Part shown: positions 27,533 through 36,186 of the stretch, one piece after another
How the letters are laid out: each line of letters starts with the position of its first letter
Position numbering within the stretch: position 1 is the stretch's first letter
Assembly: GCF_018131015.1 (NCBI RefSeq)
Contig: NZ_JAFCJJ010000006.1
Coordinates: forward strand, 210,440-274,439
Length of the DNA: 64,000 nucleotides
Reading direction: 5' to 3'
Source: Bradyrhizobium diazoefficiens
GTDB lineage: Bacteria > Pseudomonadota > Alphaproteobacteria > Rhizobiales > Xanthobacteraceae
Translations under genes and position numbers: made by a program
Notes under the pieces: model-generated
What the model was told of the DNA's origin: nothing
What the model saw: the letters and a program-made list of their open reading frames with translations, nothing else
Database searches by the model: none

Positions 27533-29047
27533 GTGACAGCCGCAGCGCAGCGACGGCGCGCAACTTGGCAGATCCTGCTGTTTTCGGCGGGACTGTTGGT
27601 GCTGACCGTGATCAGTGCGGGGTCCGTCTACCTCGTCAACAAGGCGCGAGATGACAACGCATGGGTGGTTCACACCATCGAGGTTGAGAACCAGGTCAAC
27701 TCGCTGCTGCTCGAGGTCCGGCGAGCCGAGAGTGGCGCCCGCGGCTATCTCCTCACCAACGGACCGGAGTTCCTGTCCGACCACCAGAAGGCGGTCGCGG
27801 AAATCATCCCGGCGCTCGACAAGCTCACCCGCCTCGTCGGCGACAACCCCGTCCAGCGCGACGGCATCGAGAGGCTCAGTGCAGCCATCGAGGCGCGGCT
27901 CGGCCAGTTTGGGCAGGAGGTGGACCTGGTCCGGCAAGGGCAGCCGGAACGCGCCACTGCCATGGTGCGCGAGGCCGCCGCGCAGAACGTCACGGCTACG
28001 ATCCGCCAGATCGCGGACGGGATGATGCGGGAGGAGGAACGGCTGTTCCGGCTCCGCTCGGCAAATTCCGACCGCAGCCAGACCCTGGCGGCCTCGATGA
28101 CCGGCATCGGCTCCGGCCTCGTCGTCGTCCTCGCCCTCATCTCGATCTTTCTGGTGCGACGCTCGGCCCGGGCCCGCGACGACGCCGAGGCGCGTCTGCG
28201 CGATGCCAACGTCAATCTCGAGGCTGTGGTCGATGAACGTACGGCGGACCTGCGCGAAGCCAATAACGAGATCCAGCGCTTTGCCTATATCGTCAGCCAC
28301 GACCTGCGCTCGCCCCTCGTCAACATCATGGGCTTCACCAGCGAGCTCGAAGAGCTTGGAGGCGACATTTTCCGCCGGATCGGCGGGCTCTCCCACGTCG
28401 CCGCGGACGGGCCGCCGCTCGCTTCGGGGGAGATCGCGCTGGAAGGCCCGGACAAGCAGCTTTCCGCGGATTTTTCTGAGGCCCTCGGCTTCATCAAGTC
28501 GTCGATCGCCAAGATGGACCGCCTGATCTCGGCCATTCTCCACCTCACAAGGGAGGGCCGCCGCGAATTCGAGCCCGAAAAGATAGACACGCGCGAATTT
28601 GTCACAACCGTCGTTTCGACGCTGGCCCACCAGGCTGCCGAAGCTCACGCCACGATCCAGGTCGAGCCGCTGCCGAATATCATCAGCGACCGCCTTGCGC
28701 TCGAGCAGATCTTCTCCAATCTGATAGACAACGCGATCAAGTATCTGAGGGACGGCGTGGCCGGCGAGATCAGGATTCGCGGGCGGACCAAGCTCGGTTA
28801 CGCCATCTTTGAAATCAGCGACAACGGCCGCGGCATCGATCCGAAGGATCATCAGCGGATTTTCGACCTGTTCCGCCGTGCGGGACTTCAGGACAGGCCC
28901 GGCCAGGGCATCGGTCTTGCGCATGTGCGTGCACTTGTGCGTCGCCTCGGCGGCACAATGTCGGTATCGTCGGAACTGAACGCGGGCAGCACCTTCACGA
29001 TCACGCTGCCCATCACCTGGAACGCCAGCAACCGGAACGCCGAATGA
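27533..29047 (+). CDS. CHASE3-domain sensor histidine kinase
   Basis: Membrane sensor kinase, 504 residues, GTG start. Membrane helix 1 at about 12-34; a CHASE3 periplasmic domain about 40-180 (RRAESGARGYLLT signature); membrane helix 2 about 188-208; a coiled-coil linker; HisKA with phospho-accepting H256 in YIVSHDLRSPLVN; and HATPase_c with the N box (NLIDNAIKYL) and DNGRGID. A stretch of about 50 residues after the H box (GGDIFRRIGGL through QLSADFSEALG) lengthens the dimerisation helix hairpin. It overlaps the next gene by 4 bp (ATGA), indicating co-translation with its likely partner regulator. Confidence 0.9.
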   Translation: MTAAAQRRRATWQILLFSAGLLVLTVISAGSVYLVNKARDDNAWVVHTIEVENQVNSLLLEVRRAESGARGYLLTNGPEFLSDHQKAVAEIIPALDKLTRLVGDNPVQRDGIERLSAAIEARLGQFGQEVDLVRQGQPERATAMVREAAAQNVTATIRQIADGMMREEERLFRLRSANSDRSQTLAASMTGIGSGLVVVLALISIFLVRRSARARDDAEARLRDANVNLEAVVDERTADLREANNEIQRFAYIVSHDLRSPLVNIMGFTSELEELGGDIFRRIGGLSHVAADGPPLASGEIALEGPDKQLSADFSEALGFIKSSIAKMDRLISAILHLTREGRREFEPEKIDTREFVTTVVSTLAHQAAEAHATIQVEPLPNIISDRLALEQIFSNLIDNAIKYLRDGVAGEIRIRGRTKLGYAIFEISDNGRGIDPKDHQRIFDLFRRAGLQDRPGQGIGLAHVRALVRRLGGTMSVSSELNAGSTFTITLPITWNASNRNAE

Positions 29048-29484
29048 CCCAGCCTGTCAGCATCATCATGATCGAGGACGACGAAGGGCACGCCCGGCTG
29101 ATCGAGCGCAACATCCGCCGCTCCGGCGTCAACAACGAGATCGTCCCCTTCACCAACGGCACGGACGCCATGAAGCACCTGTTCGGCGCCGACGGCTCTG
29201 GCCTCGTGCAGAAGGGCAATGCGCTGCTGATCCTGCTCGACCTCAATCTGCCCGACATGACGGGCATCAACATCCTGAAGCAGATCAAGGAAAACAAATA
29301 CCTGAAGGCTTCGCCCGTGGTGGTTCTCACCACCACGGACGACTCCCAGGAGATCAAGCGTTGCTACGAGCTCGGCTGCAATGTCTACATCACCAAGCCG
29401 GTCAATTACGAGAATTTCGCCAACGCCATCCGGCAGCTCGGTCTTTTCTTCTCGGTCATCCAGGTCCCGCCCGCCGCCACATGA
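29044..29484 (+). CDS. Single-domain response regulator, Rcp1-like
   Basis: Stand-alone receiver of 146 residues with no output domain. Acidic pocket EDDEGH near the start, phospho-acceptor D66 in LLDLNLPDMTG, the conserved Thr in VVLTTTDD, and Lys in YITKPVNYENF. The Rcp1-type insertion around FGADGSGLVQKGNALL is typical of receivers paired with phytochrome-like or CHASE3 kinases. Overlaps of 4 bp on both sides place it in one translational unit with the kinases before and after it; it probably relays phosphate between them. Confidence 0.9.
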   Translation: MTQPVSIIMIEDDEGHARLIERNIRRSGVNNEIVPFTNGTDAMKHLFGADGSGLVQKGNALLILLDLNLPDMTGINILKQIKENKYLKASPVVVLTTTDDSQEIKRCYELGCNVYITKPVNYENFANAIRQLGLFFSVIQVPPAAT

Positions 29485-30584
29485 ACCAGCGAACGCCAAC
29501 CCTGCTCTATATCGACGACGACGAAACGCTGGCGCGCCTCGTCGATCGCGGCCTGACGCGGCGCGGCTACAAGGTCGTCCATGCCGCCAGCGGCGAGGAC
29601 GGGCTGGAGCGCATCCGCCGCGCGGTGACGGAGCGCTCGATCGACGTCGTGGCGCTCGACCAGTTCATGCCGGGTCTCGACGGGCTCGAGACGCTGGAGC
29701 AGATCATGGCGATCCCGGATGCGCCGCCGGTGGTGTTCGTCACGGCCGCGCAGGATTCCAGCATCGCGGTCACCGCGCTGAAGGCCGGTGCTGCCGACTA
29801 TCTCGTCAAGGACGTCAAGGGCGACTTCATCCCGCTGCTGCACGTCGCGGCCGAGGGAGCGCTGCGCCAGGCCGAGTTGCAGCGGGCGCGCGAGGAAGCC
29901 GAAGCCGAGGTCCATGCCTCGCGCGACCGCTATGCCGCGCTTGCCGCCGAGCGCGAGCTGTTGCTGCGCGAGGTCAACCACCGCGTCGGCAACTCGCTCC
30001 AGATCATCGCCTCGCTGCTGCACCTGCAGGCGAGCTCCGCCGCCCAGGACGAGGTCAAGGCGGCGCTGACCAACGCGATGGGCCGCGTCGCCGCGGTGGC
30101 CCAGGTGCACCGCCGCCTCTACACCTCGCAGGATCTGAAGAGCGTGGTGCTGAACCAATACCTGGACTCGCTGCTGGAAGATTTGCGCCGCTCCGCCGAG
30201 GGCAACCGGATGTCGCGGCTGACGCTGAAGGCCGAGCCGATCGAGATCGATCCGGACCGCGCCGTCGCCGTCGGCATCATCGTCAACGAGCTGGTGATGA
30301 ACGCGGTGAAATACGCCTACCCCGATGGCGCCGGCCCGATCCATGTCGAGCTGACCTCAGAGGGCAACGACCTCATGCTGTCCATCACCGACGACGGCGT
30401 CGGCGACAACGTCAAGGCCGATCCGCGCTCGACCGGCATGGGCCAGCGCATCGTCGCGGCGATGGCCACCAAGCTCGACGCCTCCGTCACGCGCGATCCC
30501 GCGCACACCGGAACCCGCGTCGTGCTGAGGTTCGGCCGCCTGCCCGCTTCGCCCGACCGGACCAGCAGCGCTGCGGCGAGTTGA
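29481..30584 (+). CDS. Receiver-HisKA_2 (HWE-type) histidine kinase
   Basis: Soluble 367-residue protein with reversed order: an N-terminal receiver (phospho-acceptor D60 in VVALDQFMPG), a coiled coil (about 128-160), a HisKA_2 dimerisation domain with H167 in LREVNHRVGNSLQ, and a C-terminal HATPase_c domain (NELVMNAVKYAYPDG, then TDDGVGDN and GMGQRIV). It has no sensory domain, so the receiver is presumably its input. ATG 29481 overlaps the preceding stop codon. This arrangement suggests a phosphorelay CHASE3 kinase to Rcp1-like regulator to this kinase; the final target is not in the window. Confidence 0.88.
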   Translation: MNQRTPTLLYIDDDETLARLVDRGLTRRGYKVVHAASGEDGLERIRRAVTERSIDVVALDQFMPGLDGLETLEQIMAIPDAPPVVFVTAAQDSSIAVTALKAGAADYLVKDVKGDFIPLLHVAAEGALRQAELQRAREEAEAEVHASRDRYAALAAERELLLREVNHRVGNSLQIIASLLHLQASSAAQDEVKAALTNAMGRVAAVAQVHRRLYTSQDLKSVVLNQYLDSLLEDLRRSAEGNRMSRLTLKAEPIEIDPDRAVAVGIIVNELVMNAVKYAYPDGAGPIHVELTSEGNDLMLSITDDGVGDNVKADPRSTGMGQRIVAAMATKLDASVTRDPAHTGTRVVLRFGRLPASPDRTSSAAAS

Positions 30585-30641
30585 TCGCAGCCGGGATTGC
30601 CCCATCGCACGCGCAGCGTGATCCTGCTATTGTCGCACTCC

Positions 30642-31322
30642 ATGACTTCGCGCGATTCCGCCTCGTCTGAAATCACGCCCGCCGTGCTGCTGCGCGCCTA
30701 TGCCTGCGGCATCTTCCCGATGGCCGAAAGCGCCGACGATCCGACGCTGTTCTGGGTCGAGCCGGAAATGCGCGGCGTCATCCCGCTCGATGGCTTTCGC
30801 GTGGCATCGCGGCTCGCGCGCACCGTGCGTTCGGACAATTTTCGTGTCACCGTCAACACCGCGTTCAAGGCCACCATGGCCGGCTGCGCCGCCCCGCAGG
30901 TCGGACGCGAGGACACCTGGATCAACAAGCGCATCCGCGACCTCTATGGCGGCCTGTTCGAGCTCGGTCATTGCCACAGTGTCGAGGCCTGGCAGGGCGA
31001 GGATCTTGTCGGCGGCCTTTATGGCGTGAGCCTGGGCCGCGCCTTCTTCGGCGAAAGCATGTTCCACACCGCGCGCGATGCCTCGAAGGTCGCGCTGGTG
31101 CATCTGGTCGCGCGGCTCATCCATGGCGGCTTTGAGCTGCTCGACACACAATACGTCACCGAGCATCTGAAGAGCTTTGGCGCAGTGGAGATTTCGCGGC
31201 GGCGCTACACCGCGCTGCTCGACAAGGCGCTCGCGGGCGAGCCTGGCGATTTCCTGAAGCTCTCCGCCGGCGAAGCGATCCCGGGCGCGCGCGCGCTCGA
31301 AATCATCGCCGCGCGGCAATGA
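30642..31322 (+). CDS. aat: Leucyl/phenylalanyl-tRNA--protein transferase
   Basis: Adds Leu or Phe to the N-terminus of proteins with basic N-terminal residues, making them ClpS/ClpAP substrates of the N-end rule pathway. It has 226 residues, with the family motifs [56 protein letters not shown], and [22 protein letters not shown] 30642 is chosen over an upstream in-frame start at 30597. It converges on the DUF2155 gene, with 9 bp between stops. Confidence 0.94.
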   Translation: MTSRDSASSEITPAVLLRAYACGIFPMAESADDPTLFWVEPEMRGVIPLDGFRVASRLARTVRSDNFRVTVNTAFKATMAGCAAPQVGREDTWINKRIRDLYGGLFELGHCHSVEAWQGEDLVGGLYGVSLGRAFFGESMFHTARDASKVALVHLVARLIHGGFELLDTQYVTEHLKSFGAVEISRRRYTALLDKALAGEPGDFLKLSAGEAIPGARALEIIAARQ

Positions 31323-31331
31323 CTGGAAATA

Positions 31332-32363
31332 TCAGCGGCCGAACCCGGGGAAATTGAACAGGCCCGGCTGCTGCTGTGGCGGCGGAGGTGGAGGCGGCGG
31401 CGCCTGCTGCTGCATCGGCGGCAGGGGCTGCGGCGGTCGCTGCTGCACGGCCTGCTTGGGCGCGGCCTTCTTCTGGGCGGCCGGCGGCGGCGGAGGCGCG
31501 GGCTTGCTCGCGGGATCGGGCGCGGCCGTCGCGACGGTCTGCTGCGGCTCTTTGCAGTCGGTGAGCCAGATGTCGTAGATCGGATGCTCGACGCCGTGCA
31601 GGCCGGGGCTCGCGGCATACATCCAGCCCGAGAAGATTCGCTTCACCTCGCCCTGCAGGGTGATCTCGTCGACCTCGACGAAGGCGTCGGTGTTGGCGGC
31701 CTCGGTCGCCGGGCGCGTGTAGCAGGCGTCGGTTTTGACGCGCAGCGCGCCGAACTGCACGGTCTCGCCGATCTCCTCGTCGAAATTGATGATGCGTCCG
31801 GTGATCTTGTCGAGGCCCGAGAAGGTCGCCTTCTTGTTCACGATCTTCTGGGCCGGCGGCTCGGTCACGACCTCGTCGCCCGGCTGCAGGCTCGCCGGCG
31901 TCTGCGGCACGGGACCGCCGGGCGCGCCCTTCTGCTGCGGCTGGCGCTGACCGGGCGCAGCCGGGGCGCCCGGCGGATTGGGCATCGCGACGGCGGGCGG
32001 CTGGTTCGGCGGGGCGGCGGCGGAGCCTGGCGGCGGCGCCAGGGGCTGGGTCTCGACCGGCCCCGGCATCACATTACCCTGCCGGCCCGGCGGTGGCGGC
32101 ATCGGACGCGACGGCAGCACGCGGCCCTGCGGCGGCAGCTCGGGGACCTCTTCGTCGTCGTCCGGGACGATCTGCGGCTGCGGCTGGCCACGGGGAATGC
32201 TGCCCGGCGGCCGCGGCGGCGGATCGGAGAAGATCGTGCCGATCTGCGCCCGCGCCGGCGTCGCAACCGTCAAGGCGGCGGCGAGCAGCGCCGCAAGACC
32301 TGTCAACGTGAGGGTTTTGAGCATCTGGCGCGGCTTCAACAGCGAATCGGGTTCGTTGGACAT
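31332..32363 (-). CDS. DUF2155 domain-containing secreted protein, Pro-rich
   Basis: Function unknown; 343 residues. A signal peptide follows the short N-terminal extension (MLKTLTLTGLAALLAAALTV, ending TPARAQ), so a start at 32324 is also possible. A long Pro/Gln-rich region (about 45-165) leads to the DUF2155 domain (about 180-280; LDKITGRIINFDEEIGETV and FSGWMYAASPGLHGVEHPIY), which contains two cysteines (TDACYTR and WLTDCK). A second Pro/Gln-rich tail ends in FNFPGFGR. In Alphaproteobacteria this gene typically lies between aat and NDUFA12, which suggests an envelope or respiratory-complex link, but no role is proven. Confidence 0.85.
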   Translation of the reverse strand: MSNEPDSLLKPRQMLKTLTLTGLAALLAAALTVATPARAQIGTIFSDPPPRPPGSIPRGQPQPQIVPDDDEEVPELPPQGRVLPSRPMPPPPGRQGNVMPGPVETQPLAPPPGSAAAPPNQPPAVAMPNPPGAPAAPGQRQPQQKGAPGGPVPQTPASLQPGDEVVTEPPAQKIVNKKATFSGLDKITGRIINFDEEIGETVQFGALRVKTDACYTRPATEAANTDAFVEVDEITLQGEVKRIFSGWMYAASPGLHGVEHPIYDIWLTDCKEPQQTVATAAPDPASKPAPPPPPAAQKKAAPKQAVQQRPPQPLPPMQQQAPPPPPPPPQQQPGLFNFPGFGR

Positions 32364-32566
32364 TCTACAGGGGATACCGCCGCTCGCAGGCCATGGGGTT
32401 AACACGGCGAATGAGGCGGGGAAAGGGCGGCCAATCGTCCGCGCCCGCCGACGGCTGGCGGGATCGACCCCGGGGTGGAATAGTCGGGCCGCCTCTCACC
32501 GCCGCTGCGACGGACATCGCCCCAAAATCAGGTCCAGCGACCCGCAAAGCCCGCAAGGTCTGTTCC

Positions 32567-33514
32567 ATGCCCGTCCAGCTCGATCCCGACGCCGCCGCCG
32601 TCTACAAGGCCTTCCTTGAGGCTGCCCGACCCGGTTACGAGACCCTGACCGCAGCCGAGGCGCGCGCCTCCTTCCTCCAGGCCCGCCCTGCCACCAATCC
32701 CGAACCGCCGGAACTGGCCCGGGTCGCGCCGCTCTCGATCCCGGCGCCGCACGGCGCGATCCCCGCGCGCATCTATGTGCCGACCGAACCGCGGCAGCGT
32801 GACGGATTGTCGCCCGCGCTGGTGTTCTTCCACGGCGGCGGCTGGGTGGTCGGTGATCTCGACTCCCACGACGTCGTCTGCCGCCAGCTGGCCGATGCCG
32901 GCGCGCTGGTCGTGATCGCGATCGATTATCGCCGCGCCCCCGAGCACAAGTTCCCCGCCGCGGTGGAGGATGCCATCGCCGCAACCCGGTGGATCGCAGC
33001 GAATGCGCGCGAGCTCGGTGTCGATGCCGCGTGCGTCTCAATCGGCGGCGACAGCGCCGGCGGCAATCTCGCCGCCGTCGTCGCGCTCGCTGCGCGCGAG
33101 GACAACGGCCCTGCAATTGCGGCCCAGCTTCTGATCTATCCGGCGGTCGATTTCGCCATGACCCACGGCTCTCACAGCGAGCCCGAAACCAGCGTGCTGC
33201 TGACGCATGCGGTGGTCCGCTGGTTCCGCGATCACTATCTCAACGGCACCGCCGACATCCACGACTGGCGCGCCTCGCCGGCGCGGGCGAACAACCTCGC
33301 CGGACTGCCGCCGGCCTATGTGCTCACCGCCGGTGCCGATCCCCTGCGCGATGAAGGCGAAGACTATGCCGCGCGCCTGAAACAGGCCGGCGTGAGCGTG
33401 GCCTACAAGCACCTGCCGGGTCAGTTCCACGGCTTCCTCACCATGGGCAAGCTGTTGCCGCAAGCCAACACCGCTGTGCGCGAGATCGGCGCGTGGCTGA
33501 AGGGATTGGGCTGA
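32567..33514 (+). CDS. Alpha/beta hydrolase, hormone-sensitive lipase family esterase
   Basis: Carboxylesterase of family IV (HSL group), 315 residues, cytosolic. The oxyanion-hole motif HGGGW is at residues 89-93, the nucleophile S163 is in GGDSAGGNLA, and the acid and His of the triad are expected in DPLRDEGEDY and FHGFLTMG. It acts on short-chain acyl esters in known relatives; the natural substrate is unknown. ATG 32567 has AAGG upstream. It is divergent from DUF2155 and converges on the GlxA-type regulator. Confidence 0.9.
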   Translation: MPVQLDPDAAAVYKAFLEAARPGYETLTAAEARASFLQARPATNPEPPELARVAPLSIPAPHGAIPARIYVPTEPRQRDGLSPALVFFHGGGWVVGDLDSHDVVCRQLADAGALVVIAIDYRRAPEHKFPAAVEDAIAATRWIAANARELGVDAACVSIGGDSAGGNLAAVVALAAREDNGPAIAAQLLIYPAVDFAMTHGSHSEPETSVLLTHAVVRWFRDHYLNGTADIHDWRASPARANNLAGLPPAYVLTAGADPLRDEGEDYAARLKQAGVSVAYKHLPGQFHGFLTMGKLLPQANTAVREIGAWLKGLG

Positions 33515-33526
33515 CGACGCCTGCTG

Positions 33527-34465
33527 TCACCCCGCCCGCGCTGCGCGCCGCAGCGCCTGCGGCGGCTGGCCGAAGGCGCGGATGAAGGCGCGACGCATGC
33601 GCTCGGGATCGCCGAAGCCGGTGGCGTGCGCGACGAGCTCGATCCCCTCGCGCGAGGACTGCACGCGCTCGCGCGCGACCTCGATCCGCAACCGCTCGAT
33701 CGCCTTCGACGGCGTGGTGCCGGTCTCGGCGGTGAAGGCGCGGGCAAAGTGCCGCGCGCTCATGCCGGCACGGTCGGCGAGGTCTTCGACCGTCAGCGGC
33801 GCATGGAGATTTTCCCGCGCCCAGGACAGCAGCGCGCCGAAGCGGCCGTTCGGCGTCTTCAACTCCAGCAGCGAGGAGAATTGCGACTGACCGCCGCTGC
33901 GGCGATGGTAGAGCACGAGCTGGCGCGCGGTCGCTTGCGCGATCTCCTCGCCGTGGTCCTCTGTGACCATCGCAAGCGCGAGGTCGATGCCCGCGGTGAT
34001 GCCGGCGGAGGTCCACACATTGCCGTCGCGGGTAAAAATCTGGTCGGGCTCGAACTTCACCTTCGGATAGCGCGCGACGAAATCGCGCGTGCGGCCCCAA
34101 TGCGTGGTGGCGCGGCGGCCGTCGAGCAGGCCCGCCTCGGCCAGCACATAGGCGCCCGAACAGACGCTGGCGATCCGCACGCCGCGCTTCACCAGCCGCT
34201 GGATGAAGGCGCGCGTCACCTCGCAGCGCGCGGCCTCGGCCACGCCCGCACCGCCCGCCACGACCAGCGTCGTGATCGCGTTCGCGGACCTGAAGTCGCG
34301 CGCCATCATCTCGACGCCTGAGGAACTGCGGACCGGCCCCGCCTCCGCCGCCAGCACGCGGATCGCGGGCGGCTTGCCGAAGGCGCGCGCCGCGATCTCG
34401 AACACCGAGATCGGGCCGGCGGCATCGAGCAGCTGGAAATCCGGAAAGATCAGGATGCCGATCAT
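33527..34465 (-). CDS. GlxA-family transcriptional regulator (DJ-1/PfpI + AraC HTH)
   Basis: AraC-type activator of 312 residues with an N-terminal DJ-1/PfpI domain (about 1-170; MIGILIFPDFQLLDAAGP, elbow Cys in SVCSGAYVLAEAG) and a C-terminal pair of helix-turn-helices (about 210-305; LTVEDLADRAGMSARHFARA and HATGFGDPERMRRAF). The neighbour at 34558 encodes a stand-alone DJ-1 enzyme in the opposite direction. A perfect 10-bp inverted repeat lies 6 bp upstream of this start and is a likely operator for both genes. Confidence 0.9.
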   Translation of the reverse strand: MIGILIFPDFQLLDAAGPISVFEIAARAFGKPPAIRVLAAEAGPVRSSSGVEMMARDFRSANAITTLVVAGGAGVAEAARCEVTRAFIQRLVKRGVRIASVCSGAYVLAEAGLLDGRRATTHWGRTRDFVARYPKVKFEPDQIFTRDGNVWTSAGITAGIDLALAMVTEDHGEEIAQATARQLVLYHRRSGGQSQFSSLLELKTPNGRFGALLSWARENLHAPLTVEDLADRAGMSARHFARAFTAETGTTPSKAIERLRIEVARERVQSSREGIELVAHATGFGDPERMRRAFIRAFGQPPQALRRAARAG

Positions 34466-34471
34466 AGCTCA

Positions 34472-34506
34472 TGTCCGAAATAGAGGGATTTATGCCATTT
34501 CGGACA
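34472..34506 (+). promoter_or_regulatory. Perfect 10-bp inverted repeat between regulator and DJ-1 gene
   Basis: TGTCCGAAAT (34472-34481) and ATTTCGGACA (34497-34506) are exact reverse complements with a 15-bp spacer. The element fills the divergent gap between the GlxA-type regulator and the DJ-1 enzyme. It is a likely binding site for the regulator; this is inferred from position and symmetry. Confidence 0.7.
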
Positions 34507-34557
34507 GAACAGCACCATGCCAGTCTGCTCCCGTCAAGCGCAACGTTGGAGGTTCTC

Positions 34558-35244
34558 ATGTCGGCACCGCTCCAGATCGGACTTTTGGTATTCCCACACG
34601 TCACCCAGCTCGACTTCACCGGTCCGTTGCAGGTGTTCTCCTCCGTGCCCGGCGCAAAACTGCACCTGATCTGGAAGACGCTGGATCCGGTGCCGAGCGA
34701 TTCCGTGCTGATGCTGACGCCGACCACGACGTTTGCCGACTGCCCGCAACTGGACGTCATCTGCATCCCTGGCGGCTTCGGCACCGACGCGCTCCTCAAC
34801 GACGAGGAGACGCTGGACTTCGTGCGCAAGCAGGCTGCGAGCGCCAGATTCGTCACGTCGGTCTGCACGGGATCGCTGGTGCTGGGCGCGGCCGGGCTCC
34901 TCAAGGGCTACAATGCCGCCACCCATTGGAGTGCAATGGAGATGCTGGCGCTGTTCGGCGCGACGCCGACCAAGACGCGCGTCTGCATCGATCGAAACCG
35001 CGTGACCGGTGGTGGTGTCACCGCAGGAATCGATTTCGCGCTGACGCTGGTATCGCTGCTGGTCGATCGCACCACCGCCGAGGCCATTCAGCTCCGCCTC
35101 GAATACAATCCCGCACCGCCCTTTAGTGCCGGCTCGCCGGATACCGCGCCCGCCGAGGTGCTCGTGCTCATGAAGGAGCGCGTCGCGCCGTGGCAGGCAC
35201 GCCGCCTCGATGCCGCCAGGCGCGCGGCCGAGCGGGTGATGTAG
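34558..35244 (+). CDS. DJ-1/PfpI family protein, isonitrile hydratase-like
   Basis: Stand-alone DJ-1 fold enzyme of 228 residues. The nucleophile-elbow cysteine is C103 in SVCTGSLVLG, and D19 (QLDFTGPLQVF) corresponds to the second catalytic residue of isonitrile hydratase (InhA), which turns isonitriles into N-formamides. ATG 34558 has TTGGAGG upstream; an earlier in-frame start at 34471 would run through the operator. Regulation by the divergent GlxA-type protein is likely. Whether it hydrates isonitriles or acts as another small-molecule hydrolase cannot be settled from the sequence. Confidence 0.87.
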   Translation: MSAPLQIGLLVFPHVTQLDFTGPLQVFSSVPGAKLHLIWKTLDPVPSDSVLMLTPTTTFADCPQLDVICIPGGFGTDALLNDEETLDFVRKQAASARFVTSVCTGSLVLGAAGLLKGYNAATHWSAMEMLALFGATPTKTRVCIDRNRVTGGGVTAGIDFALTLVSLLVDRTTAEAIQLRLEYNPAPPFSAGSPDTAPAEVLVLMKERVAPWQARRLDAARRAAERVM

Positions 35245-35299
35245 CATCGGTTCGCTTGCCCGGGACCCGGTGCAGCGCAACCAAGGCCCAAAAAAGAAA

Positions 35300-35330
35300 A
35301 AGGCCGCCCGGTTTCCCAGGCGGCCTTTCC
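35300..35330 (+). terminator. Rho-independent terminator after the DJ-1 gene
   Basis: AAGGCCGCC (35300-35308) pairs with GGCGGCCTT (35319-35327), giving a 9-bp stem with a 10-nt loop, followed by a short T run. Confidence 0.75.
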
Positions 35331-35352
35331 TGTCTCACGGCGGCGCACATTC

Positions 35353-35589
35353 TCATCGGGCGATGTCGGAGCTTCCAGACCGGGGGCCTATCTCCCGATC
35401 GAGTCCTTCCTCGGCGGCCGCTGCATCTCGGGACAGTCGCGAACTGTTGCCCGAACCGAACGCGATGGTTTCCCATCTCCGTAAGATGGGATCATTGAGC
35501 CGCATCGCTCGCTTGAGGGCAACGGGCGCGCAGCCGCCGTCCCCGCTGTTCCCGTTGTCCACAGCGAGGTGAAGCGGATGCGGATGCAT
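35353..35589 (-). CDS. Possible small protein, 78 aa (uncertain)
   Basis: An open frame from ATG 35589 (MHPHPLHLAVDNGNSGDGGC and onward) reads through ALKRAMRLNDPILRRWETIAF to a stop at 35353. The composition is less skewed than that of shadow frames, and it lies just downstream of the NDUFA12 gene on the same strand (16 bp gap). No ribosome-binding site is clear and no family was recognised, so it may be non-coding. It accounts for most of the 361 bp gap between 35245 and 35605; the rest holds only the terminator at 35300. Confidence 0.3.
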   Translation of the reverse strand: MHPHPLHLAVDNGNSGDGGCAPVALKRAMRLNDPILRRWETIAFGSGNSSRLSRDAAAAEEGLDREIGPRSGSSDIAR

Positions 35590-35605
35590 CCAATCGGTGT
35601 TGAAG

Positions 35606-36013
35606 CTAGCCGGGAGTCCAGGGCTGGTAGTCGCCGGTCGCCTTCGGCCGCCGGCCACTGGCCAGCGTCGAGCCGGACGGGCGATAGGCATTCGGCGTGC
35701 CCGTGAGATTCGGCTGGTGCGGCTTTTCCCACTCGCGCGGCTGGTAGCTGAGCTCGGTCGGCGGCACGTCGACGACGTGGTGCATCCAGCCGTGCCAGTC
35801 CGGCGGAATGCGGCTTGCTTCCGCAAGGCCGTTATAGATCACCCAGCGCCGCTCGAAGCCGAGCGTCGGATCGATCTCGCCGCCGCGGGTGCGGTAGTAG
35901 CGGTTGCCCTGCTCGTCCTGGCCGACCAGCTCCCCGAACCGCCGGGTCCAGAGTTGCGTGCCAAAGGTCTGGCTATTCCACCAGGTGAAGAGCTTGAGAA
36001 AGAACTGTTTCAT
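35606..36013 (-). CDS. NADH:ubiquinone oxidoreductase subunit NDUFA12
   Basis: Accessory subunit of respiratory complex I, found in Alphaproteobacteria and mitochondria; 135 residues, membrane-associated on the matrix/cytoplasmic side. Diagnostic sequence: FTWWNSQTFGTQLWTRRFGE, VGQDEQGNRYYRTR, RRWVIYNG, and PPDWHGWMHHVVD. In related bacteria it sits next to DUF2155 downstream of aat; here the esterase/GlxA/DJ-1 block separates them. Confidence 0.93.
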   Translation of the reverse strand: MKQFFLKLFTWWNSQTFGTQLWTRRFGELVGQDEQGNRYYRTRGGEIDPTLGFERRWVIYNGLAEASRIPPDWHGWMHHVVDVPPTELSYQPREWEKPHQPNLTGTPNAYRPSGSTLASGRRPKATGDYQPWTPG

Positions 36014-36186
36014 GCGGCAAGGGCCCTGCTTCGTGAGGCCCTGATGCCATCCGGGCGGTCAAATGTCCAGTTCCGCGGCCGCGCCTGTCACCATCGCAAA
36101 TGCCGGGCTTTCGGACGCACAGCGGCGTGATCCCAGGAACCAGCGTCCCCTTCTCGGGTTGGACTTTCGGGAAAAGGAGTTGGATC

